A stretch of DNA of 64,000 nt, from NCBI RefSeq assembly GCF_018882185.1, contig NZ_JACVOY010000001.1, forward strand, positions 124,001 through 188,000. Direction: 5' to 3'. The first letter of the stretch is position 1. Every line of letters starts with the position of its first letter. Both the position numbers and the translations under genes were made by a program. Of the stretch, positions 58,995 to 64,000 are shown piece after piece. Source of the stretch: Polynucleobacter sp. AP-Latsch-80-C2 (GTDB taxonomy: Bacteria; Pseudomonadota; Gammaproteobacteria; Burkholderiales; Burkholderiaceae). Below the pieces are notes generated by a model. It did no database searches, had not been told where the DNA came from, and was given only the letters and a program-made list of their open reading frames with translations.

Positions 58995-59498
58995 ATGGCT
59001 ATTTCAATGTACCAAGCATCTGTTCCACAACTGAAAAAGATGTTGAACAACCTCTCTAGCATTCTGAAAAAGAGTGCAGAGTTTGCTGCAGATAAGAAGA
59101 TTGATGAAAAGGTGTTAGTGGAATCTCGCCTAGCTCCAGATATGTTCCCATTGGCCAAGCAAGTACAAATCGCTTGTGATCAAGTAAAAAACGGGATGGC
59201 TCGTATAGCAGGCGTCGAGCCACCTAAGTTTGAAGATACTGAAAGCACATTTGCAGACCTTCAAGAGCGCATCGCTAAAACGATCGCCTTTGTTGATGGT
59301 ATTAAGCCAGAGCAGGTAGATGGTACGGAAGCTAAAGAAATCAAATTCTCTATCTATGAATGGAAATTTGAGTTTGTTGGCGACCAGTATTTATTGACTT
59401 GGATCATCCCGAATTTCTATTTCCATGTCACGACTGCTTACAACATCCTGCGTCACAATGGTGTGCAGATTGGCAAGACCGATTACTTGGGTGGCTAA
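58995..59498 (+). CDS. DUF1993 family protein
   Basis: A 167-residue soluble protein with the DUF1993 pattern: SMYQASVPQLKKMLNNLSSIL at the start, ESRLAPDMFPLAKQVQIACDQVKNGMARIAG in the middle and LLTWIIPNFYFHVTTAYNILRHNGVQIGKTDYLG at the end (core FYFHVTTAYNILRHNGV). This is a DinB-like four-helix bundle with conserved histidines that may bind a metal; no function is known. The gene is alone between the TPR gene and the SOS operon. No clear ribosome-binding site except GAAAGTATTT, so the start is a little uncertain. Confidence 0.88.
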   Translation: MAISMYQASVPQLKKMLNNLSSILKKSAEFAADKKIDEKVLVESRLAPDMFPLAKQVQIACDQVKNGMARIAGVEPPKFEDTESTFADLQERIAKTIAFVDGIKPEQVDGTEAKEIKFSIYEWKFEFVGDQYLLTWIIPNFYFHVTTAYNILRHNGVQIGKTDYLGG

Positions 59499-59520
59499 AT
59501 AAGGCGGTTAAACTAGCTAT

Positions 59521-59637
59521 ATGGATTACTTTGCAGAGATGTTTGAGACGGTGATACCTTGGTTCTATCGAGCCAGCATGTACTTGTCCAATGCTTTTGT
59601 GGATGACCCCGCTATTCTGGCTTTCGCCTTTTGCTAG
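59521..59637 (+). CDS. Possible 38-residue peptide gene
   Basis: ATG to TAG encodes MDYFAEMFETVIPWFYRAS then MYLSNAFVDDPAILAFAFC, 38 residues. It is an amphipathic, aromatic-rich peptide. It lies directly in front of a rho-independent terminator and 22 bases after the DUF1993 gene. There is no convincing ribosome-binding site, only AGG about 16 bases upstream. It may be real or accidental. Confidence 0.28.
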   Translation: MDYFAEMFETVIPWFYRASMYLSNAFVDDPAILAFAFC

Positions 59638-59658
59638 AGTCAATAGCAATCCTCTTAG

Positions 59659-59679
59659 ACCACCTTCGGGTGGTTTTTT
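59659..59679 (+). terminator. Terminator before the umuDC operon
   Basis: ACCACC, loop TTCG, GGTGGT followed by TTTTTC. It ends transcripts of the DUF1993 region. Confidence 0.86.
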
Positions 59680-59747
59680 CTTGCCTAAAATTGAGGCAAA
59701 TAGCTCAAAAGCAACAAAAATCACCTCATTTTTGCGGTTTTTACATA

Positions 59748-59767
59748 TACTGTATAAACATACAGTA
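59748..59767. promoter_or_regulatory. LexA (SOS) box in front of umuD
   Basis: TACTGTATAAACATACAGTA is an almost perfect palindrome with the CTGT-N8-ACAG core and is nearly identical to the E. coli SOS consensus. It lies 12 bases upstream of the umuD ATG, overlapping the likely promoter and transcription start. Confidence 0.93.
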
Positions 59768-59778
59768 TATTAATCACT

Positions 59779-60264
59779 ATGACGCAGCAAATGAACCCCA
59801 CAAAAGCAACCCTCAGCCAAGCCCCACAAGCTTTGGCGGCCCATTTTGCCGCCCATGAGACAAGACTCTTAAGTCATCGGATTTCAGCGGGATTCCCAAG
59901 TCCAGCGGCTGATTACGCTGAAGAAGGCTTAGACCTCAATCATTACCTGGTTCAGAACAAACCGGCCACATTCATGTTTACCGTTCAAGGTGATTCGATG
60001 ATGGGTGCGGGTATTTGTGATGGCGATAAGGTGGTTGTTGATAAAGCCCTAAAGCCAAAACACAAAGACATCGTAGTAGCAGTAGTCGATAGTGAATACA
60101 CCATCAAGCGCCTGTATCAATTGCGTGGTCGCATTGAACTCCAACCAGAAAACCCAAGCTACCAGCCCATCACTTTTAACGAAGGCAGCGAGTTACAAAT
60201 TTGGGGCGTCGTAGTGGGAGTGGTGCGTAAATACAGCCATTACAGCGGTAGGGGCGGTAAGTGA
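59779..60264 (+). CDS. umuD: UmuD, S24 family translesion synthesis protein
   Basis: A 161-residue protein. Cleavage takes place between Ala37 and Gly38 ([12 protein letters not shown], the UmuD type of site). The catalytic pair is Ser73 (GDSMMGAG) and Lys110 (YTIKRL), as in LexA/UmuD proteases. RecA-stimulated self-cleavage to UmuD' activates DNA polymerase V. Compared with LexA the N-terminal DNA-binding domain is missing. The ATG at 59779 is the family start, though its ribosome-binding site is weak; the next ATG is four codons later. umuC follows one base after the stop. Controlled by the LexA box at 59748. Confidence 0.95.
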   Translation: MTQQMNPTKATLSQAPQALAAHFAAHETRLLSHRISAGFPSPAADYAEEGLDLNHYLVQNKPATFMFTVQGDSMMGAGICDGDKVVVDKALKPKHKDIVVAVVDSEYTIKRLYQLRGRIELQPENPSYQPITFNEGSELQIWGVVVGVVRKYSHYSGRGGK

Positions 60265-60265
60265 G

Positions 60266-61561
60266 ATGAGCGCCTCTACCAATCCATTATTTGCACTAGT
60301 CGATGTGAACAACTTCTATGTTTCCTGCGAGCGTGTCTTTGCTCCAAAGCTAGAAGAGGTGCCAATGGTGGTGCTATCAAACAATGATGGTTGCGCAGTA
60401 GCACGTAGTGCTGAAGTAAAGGCATTGGGTGTGAAGATGGGAACACCTTGGTTTCAGATGAAAGATCTTGCCAAGAAGCACGGCATCGAGGCCTATTCCT
60501 CTAACTACACGCTGTATGGCGATATGAGTAATCGCGTAGTACAAGTACTCAGAAAATTTACACCCAATCTAGAGGTGTACAGCATTGATGAAAGCTTTCT
60601 GCAAATTGAAACTGTTTTAAAGCAGCATCCTGACACGATTGCATTTGGAAAAATAATTAAGCAGCAGGTAAAAGACACAACGGGTTTGCCAGTCTGTGTT
60701 GGTATTGGTGCTAGTAAAACCTTAGCGAAGTTTGCCAATCACTTGGCTAAAAAACATCCGCAGTTTGCTGGCGTTTGCGATGTTGAAGCAATGCCTAAAC
60801 CCGAGCTCTATCAATGGATGAGCGAGACTGCCGCTGCTGAAGTGTGGGGGATTGGACGTCAGCTGGCCAAGAAACTCAAGGTTTTGGGTATCCATACGGT
60901 TTTTGATCTTCTGCAAACCTCACCGCAAGCAATGCGTCAGCAATTTGGCGTAGTTATGGAAAGGCTTTGTTATGAATTGCGTGGCACATCTTGCTTAAAG
61001 TTGGAAGAGGTGTCGCCAGCCAAGCAACAAATTATTGCCTCACGCAGTTTTGGGAAGTTAGTCACTAAGCAAGAAGAGCTTGCGCAGTCTGTTGCTATGC
61101 ATGCAGCACGCGCTGCAGAAAAGTTACGGGGCCAACATTCTGTAACGGGCGCGATAACAGTCTTTATTCAGACTAATCCTTTTAAGCAAAACGAGCCACA
61201 GCATCATCAGAGCATCACCATCCCACTAGCGGACCCTAGTGATAACACGGTGACCTTAACCAATGCAGCGCTCAAAGGGCTTAAACAAATTTATCAAAGT
61301 GGCTTTCGTTATAAGAAGGCGGGCGTCATTTTCAATCTGATTGCAGATAAGCCGACAGTTCAGCAATCTTTATTTGAGGATATGGAGAGCAAAGGGAAGT
61401 CTGCTGATCTGATGCAAGCAATGGATACGATTAATTCACGGTTTGGTAATGCCGTGATTCGCTTAGCAGCATCCGGTACCAAACAAGAGTGGCAAATGAG
61501 ATCGGGCAACAAGTCTCCCAACTACACCACGCGGTGGGATGAGTTGCCGGTAGCCCATTAA
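60266..61561 (+). CDS. umuC: UmuC, Y-family DNA polymerase V catalytic subunit
   Basis: A 431-residue translesion DNA polymerase. Catalytic motifs: [17 protein letters not shown] (first Asp), [25 protein letters not shown] (Asp-Glu pair), [21 protein letters not shown], and the little-finger domain. The C-terminal block [41 protein letters not shown] (core [15 protein letters not shown]) is the DUF4113-type end specific for UmuC. It acts with UmuD' and RecA on damaged DNA and forms one transcript with umuD. A 43-residue peptide gene follows 36 bases later. Confidence 0.96.
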   Translation: MSASTNPLFALVDVNNFYVSCERVFAPKLEEVPMVVLSNNDGCAVARSAEVKALGVKMGTPWFQMKDLAKKHGIEAYSSNYTLYGDMSNRVVQVLRKFTPNLEVYSIDESFLQIETVLKQHPDTIAFGKIIKQQVKDTTGLPVCVGIGASKTLAKFANHLAKKHPQFAGVCDVEAMPKPELYQWMSETAAAEVWGIGRQLAKKLKVLGIHTVFDLLQTSPQAMRQQFGVVMERLCYELRGTSCLKLEEVSPAKQQIIASRSFGKLVTKQEELAQSVAMHAARAAEKLRGQHSVTGAITVFIQTNPFKQNEPQHHQSITIPLADPSDNTVTLTNAALKGLKQIYQSGFRYKKAGVIFNLIADKPTVQQSLFEDMESKGKSADLMQAMDTINSRFGNAVIRLAASGTKQEWQMRSGNKSPNYTTRWDELPVAH

Positions 61562-61597
61562 TCAATTTAAGAAGCAAATATCACAAAGGAGAAACAC

Positions 61598-61729
61598 ATG
61601 GACTTATTCAACAACTTCAACGGCATTTCACTGGCGATCATCATGGTGCTGTCTTACTGCGCTGTGCTTAAAAATACCCAGCGCGACCAGAGTCTTAAGG
61701 GAACTATTAAGTCACTTTTAAGCTTTTAA
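61598..61729 (+). CDS. 43-residue single-span membrane peptide downstream of umuC
   Basis: The protein is 43 residues: MDLFNNFNGISLAIIMVLSY continuing CAVLKNTQRDQSLKGTIKSLLSF. One hydrophobic stretch (residues about 9-23) predicts a membrane anchor; the rest is basic. The ribosome-binding site AAAGGAGA, six bases before the ATG, is very strong. It is 36 bases downstream of umuC with no terminator between, so it is probably transcribed with umuDC, but an own promoter cannot be excluded. No family is recognised. It could be an SOS-induced inhibitor or stress peptide; that is only a guess. Confidence 0.65.
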   Translation: MDLFNNFNGISLAIIMVLSYCAVLKNTQRDQSLKGTIKSLLSF

Positions 61730-61755
61730 GTAGGGCAGTCTAGTTTGGTGCAAAA

Positions 61756-61776
61756 TTTGCCTAATTATTAGGCAAA
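61756..61776. repeat. Hairpin downstream of the 43-residue gene
   Basis: TTTGCCTAA, loop TTA, TTAGGCAAA is a perfect 9-bp stem. Further out TGGTG (61747) and CACCA (61779) can also pair. No T-run follows, so it may be an RNA processing or attenuation site rather than a simple terminator. Confidence 0.5.
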
Positions 61777-61817
61777 GACACCAGACCCCCTGTTTAAAAG
61801 GGTCAAATTTGCAGGTT

Positions 61818-61833
61818 TTTGAAATATTTCAAA
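61818..61833. repeat. Perfect 16-bp palindrome TTTGAAATATTTCAAA
   Basis: A self-complementary 16-mer without spacer, 99 bases upstream of the phasin ATG. TTGAAA within it could be a -35 element. Confidence 0.45.
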
Positions 61834-61866
61834 TATTCATGCAAATTTCATAAATATTATTTAAAA

Positions 61867-61895
61867 TGGTGCAATGCAGTAATTGCAGTGCACCA
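61867..61895. promoter_or_regulatory. TGCA-rich palindrome, candidate PhaR-type operator
   Basis: TGGTGCAATGCAGT and ATTGCAGTGCACCA around a central A match at 12 of 14 positions, with four TGCA units. PhaR repressors of polyhydroxybutyrate granules recognise TGC-rich sites in front of phasin genes, so this is a likely PhaR operator. It is centred about 50 bases upstream of the phasin start. Confidence 0.6.
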
Positions 61896-61932
61896 TAAAT
61901 TATTAAGTAAATACCCTAACAGGAGAATCGCA

Positions 61933-62502
61933 ATGTTTCAAAACACACTAAACACTACATTGACCGCTACTCAAGCTAAATCTATTGAGTCTGCACAAGC
62001 TATCGCTCAATTGGCTGTAAAAAGCGCTGAGCAAATTGCTGAGATCAACTACGACGCAGCTAAAGAAGTTGTTACTGCTGCTCAAGCTAAGTCTGCAAAA
62101 TTGACTCAGTTGAAAGATCCTAAAGCTGCTTTAGAAATGTTTGATGCTGATTCAGCAAAAGAAGTTGCTGCTCAAGTTGTTGGTTATCAGAACAAAGTAA
62201 ATACAGTTTTGCGCAAGAACAGCAAACAAGTTGCTAACTTGATCGACTCAGGGATTGATGATTCACAAGCTGATTTGAAAAAATTCGTTAAAGAAGCTGT
62301 TGCACAAGCTCCTGCTGGTTCAGAGGCTTTTGTATCTTCTTTCAACACAGCATTTGACGCTGCTTTGAAGAGCTTTGAACAAGTTCGCGCTACATCACAA
62401 GACGCTTTTGTAAACTTTGAGAAGAGTGTTGACGCTGCAATGAGCTCTTTCCAAGGTCAAGTAGCTCCAGCTACTAAGTCACGTAAGCAAATCGCTGCTT
62501 AA
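61933..62502 (+). CDS. phaP: Phasin family protein (polyhydroxyalkanoate granule protein)
   Basis: A 189-residue, all-helical, alanine-rich protein of the phasin family: FQNTLNTTLTATQAKSIESAQAIAQLAVKSAEQIAEINYDAAKE and the later QAKSAKLTQLKDPKAALEMFD (core DPKAALEMFDADSAKE). It coats polyhydroxybutyrate granules and influences their size and number. The ATG at 61933 has AGGAGAAT upstream; an open frame back to 61819 would cross the operator. High, even codon bias for AAA/GCT/CAA suggests strong expression. A clear terminator follows. Confidence 0.93.
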   Translation: MFQNTLNTTLTATQAKSIESAQAIAQLAVKSAEQIAEINYDAAKEVVTAAQAKSAKLTQLKDPKAALEMFDADSAKEVAAQVVGYQNKVNTVLRKNSKQVANLIDSGIDDSQADLKKFVKEAVAQAPAGSEAFVSSFNTAFDAALKSFEQVRATSQDAFVNFEKSVDAAMSSFQGQVAPATKSRKQIAA

Positions 62503-62525
62503 TGCATTAGTAACAAGCCTTACTG

Positions 62526-62552
62526 AAAAAGCCCCATTGATTGGGGCTTTTT
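62526..62552 (+). terminator. Terminator after the phasin gene
   Basis: AAAAAGCCCCA, loop TTGAT, TGGGGCTTTTTT. A strong hairpin with T-run, 24 bases after the phasin stop. Confidence 0.92.
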
Positions 62553-62570
62553 TATTGGCCAGAGTAAACA

Positions 62571-62930
62571 CTAGAGCCAGCCAGCACTTCGAACATCAGC
62601 CTCAATCAGAGCCAGTGTGTCTGCTGCAGTTTGCGCTCTGGGTCCCACGCCATTCTTGCCGACAATAAAACCCCCATCCTTGGGGATATAGGTATGCACA
62701 TAGAATTCATTTTTACTGCTGCCTAAAACGATCTGTAGGATCGGTTCTTTACTGGCGCGATCATAGGATTCAGTAAAGCTGGAGTAGGAGATATTTTCTC
62801 CATGCTTTTGGGCCAGGCGAAAAATCAAATTACTAATACCCTCAACAAGCAGGCAGTACTCCTGATGAAAGGTGGGATTACTCATTCGAAAGTCTTCGAT
62901 TGCAATTGCGTGAAGGGCACTGTTAGCCAT
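62571..62930 (-). CDS. Conserved-looking protein of unknown function
   Basis: A 119-residue soluble protein: an alpha/beta pattern with EYCLLVEGISNLIFRLAQKHG, PILQIVLGSSKNEFYVHTYIPK and GGFIVGKNGVGPRAQTAADTLALIEAD. It has no signal peptide or membrane segment and no recognised family. The first ATG at 62930 has no strong ribosome-binding site; an internal ATG at about residue 16 is an alternative. It lies alone behind the phasin terminator on the other strand. Confidence 0.65.
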   Translation of the reverse strand: MANSALHAIAIEDFRMSNPTFHQEYCLLVEGISNLIFRLAQKHGENISYSSFTESYDRASKEPILQIVLGSSKNEFYVHTYIPKDGGFIVGKNGVGPRAQTAADTLALIEADVRSAGWL

Positions 62931-63125
62931 AGGTGCTGGAGATATTGATTATTTTTTCTGATATCAATATACGCCTGAGAACTAGCCTCCGGAAGTCTTT
63001 TTGATACTGCAGTGCCGCATAGAGAATTCGGTAAAAACCCAAATAGCAGCAGGGAGATGGGGGTAAGATTAATCAGGCATAACAACGCTGCTGAAGTTCA
63101 ACCCTAATTGAAAGTGAAGGCTCAA

Positions 63126-63494
63126 ATGACTAACTATCCGATTGCCATTGAATTAACTGCCTGGGTTGAGCTTGGATTAAACCAATATGAGGTGACGTTA
63201 GGGGAAGTCTCTAAGGTGACCGTTAAAAGAACGGATGATGTATTGCACTCTAGAGAGCTCACTTCCTCCGAAGCTGAGTCATTACTAAAAGCCATTCAGA
63301 GTGTGACAGTGCCAGTAACGCAAGAGCTTCCAGAAAACCCAAACCACAAGCCAGTCTCTAGTTATGAGCTCATTATTGAGTCCGCCCATTTTTCTCTAGA
63401 GTACAACTGGGAAGATGTGGATGCGCAATCATCTAAGGCATTTGATTCGGTAATCGATTTAGCACAATTGATTAAAGGCATTGGTAAATTTTAG
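63126..63494 (+). CDS. Small protein of unknown function
   Basis: A 122-residue soluble protein starting MTNYPIAIELTAWVELG. It has a beta-rich N terminus, a helix with SSEAESLLKAIQSVTV, then YELIIESAHFSLEYNWEDVD and a C-terminal helix. No signal peptide, no family known to me. GAAGG stands five bases before this ATG, so it was preferred to the TTG at 63108 and GTG at 63114. The 195 bases upstream show no recognisable regulatory site. Confidence 0.7.
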   Translation: MTNYPIAIELTAWVELGLNQYEVTLGEVSKVTVKRTDDVLHSRELTSSEAESLLKAIQSVTVPVTQELPENPNHKPVSSYELIIESAHFSLEYNWEDVDAQSSKAFDSVIDLAQLIKGIGKF

Positions 63495-63581
63495 TTCTGA
63501 ATTGATCTTTAAATGGATAGTAATATATAAGAAATCAATGTATTGATAGATTATTTGCTCCATTAACCCAAGGGAATTTTC

Positions 63582-64000
63582 GTGAAATTATTAGTAACAA
63601 TTGTTCTGGCATCCATTTATTCCATGGCATTTGCCCAACAAAAAACAACCATCATCCAAACAGATCAAATGCAACAGGCAATTGCTCGCGGGGCGATTAT
63701 TTGGGATGTACGTGATGAAAAGAGTTACCTAGAAGGTCATATTCCTGGGGCAATCAATATTGGTGAGGTCGGTAGCGTGCTGCGTGACCCCAATAAAGAA
63801 GACTATATTTCTACTGAGCAAATTCAGAAACTTTTTAACAATGCTGGCTTAGATGTTAATCGGGATATTGTGGTTTATGGTGTGCGCGGGAACCCATACA
63901 CCTATTTTGGCCTGTACACCATTAACTATTTTGGTGGAAAGAATGCACAGGTTTACCATGACGGCATAGATGGCTGGAAGCAAACCGGTTTGCCAATCCA
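63582..64000 (+). CDS. Exported rhodanese-like domain protein, cut at the right edge
   Basis: At least 139 residues, running off the window. A signal peptide (MKLLVTIVLASIYSMAFAQQ) precedes a rhodanese domain: IIWDVRDEKSYLEGHIPGAINIG (the D-V-R and E-G-H-I-P-G-A motif) and DIVVYGVRGNPYTYFG. The loop that normally begins with the catalytic cysteine reads YGVRGNPY, so the cysteine is replaced by glycine and sulfur transfer is not expected. The start is a GTG with AAGGGA six bases upstream. Confidence 0.85.
   Translation, partial: MKLLVTIVLASIYSMAFAQQKTTIIQTDQMQQAIARGAIIWDVRDEKSYLEGHIPGAINIGEVGSVLRDPNKEDYISTEQIQKLFNNAGLDVNRDIVVYGVRGNPYTYFGLYTINYFGGKNAQVYHDGIDGWKQTGLPI

Larger units (their letters stand above)
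61730..61932. promoter_or_regulatory. Phasin promoter region with hairpins and palindromes
   Basis: 203 bases with four inverted repeats: TTTGCCTAA/TTAGGCAAA (61756-61776), GACCC/GGGTC (61784-61804), TTTGAAAT/ATTTCAAA (61818-61833) and the TGCA-rich palindrome at 61867-61895. No gene lies here. Confidence 0.55.

Noticed and set aside
1-64000. CRISPR arrays, tRNA, rRNA, insertion sequences
   Set aside because: No regular repeat-spacer array, cloverleaf-like sequence, conserved rRNA block or transposase was recognised on reading; small RNAs without obvious sequence hallmarks could still have been missed.

Overview
The window looks like a chromosomal segment of a freshwater betaproteobacterium of the Burkholderiaceae, most like Polynucleobacter. 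The reasons are moderate GC, four Bug-type (TctC-like) periplasmic receptors, zinc-free L31, a phasin, OmpW next to HemN, and AddAB-type rather than RecBCD-type recombination enzymes. This assignment rests on recognising families, not on a search. I saw no rRNA, tRNA, CRISPR array, insertion sequence or prophage. Genes are densely packed and almost all look intact; only the two window edges cut genes.

Layout. 0-2.3 kb: two Crp/Fnr regulators (one cut by the window edge) beside small stress-type proteins (an Ala/His-rich protein, a BON lipoprotein, CsbD). Four copies of a palindrome GTnYGnTAnCGnAC lie in front of these genes. 2.4-8.6 kb: an Nramp-like metal transporter behind a six-codon leader, a methyltransferase, three exported hydrolases, a beta-barrel protein and a lipoprotein. 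8.6-13.2 kb: small housekeeping and uncharacterised genes, including an H1-like Lys/Ala-rich fusion protein, YdcH, YjdM, SlyX, a luciferase-like oxidoreductase, a PIN protein and YaeQ. 13.2-22 kb: a Bug receptor, a flavoprotein, HemN, OmpW behind two perfect FNR boxes, an ABC-F ATPase and CbpA/CbpM.

22.1-29.8 kb is a sugar-acid catabolic island: UxaA-type dehydratase, enolase-superfamily enzyme, NAD-dependent dehydrogenase, SMP-30 lactonase, GntR regulator, Ldh-family dehydrogenase and Bug receptor. 29.8-32.8 kb holds pirin, a PsiE-like protein and a flavocytochrome c sulfide dehydrogenase pair. 32.9-36.5 kb is a tightly overlapping operon of a GT39-like glycosyltransferase, an Asp-box (sialidase-fold) protein and a membrane protein. 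36.5-49 kb is mixed: DUF3300, a Rap1a/Tai-like protein, a second beta-barrel, two Bug receptors, SemiSWEET, FAH-family protein, hydrolase, enoyl-CoA hydratase, DUF5993-DsbB, MATE exporter and a second GT39-like protein.

49-51.4 kb carries rpmE2, rho and trxA. 51.5-58 kb carries the addB-addA-like pair. 58-64 kb has a TPR membrane protein, DUF1993, a LexA-controlled umuDC operon followed by an unannotated 43-residue membrane peptide gene, a phasin gene behind a TGCA-rich palindrome, and a rhodanese-like protein without the usual catalytic cysteine.

The most notable regulatory observations are the four-copy Crp/Fnr-type palindrome, the paired FNR boxes at ompW, the leader peptide overlapping the transporter start, the SOS box and the phasin operator. 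No single clearly new system was proven. The best candidates for undescribed biology are the small stress regulon with its palindrome, the GT39/Asp-box operon, the DUF5993-DsbB pair with a displaced cysteine pair, and the 43-residue peptide.
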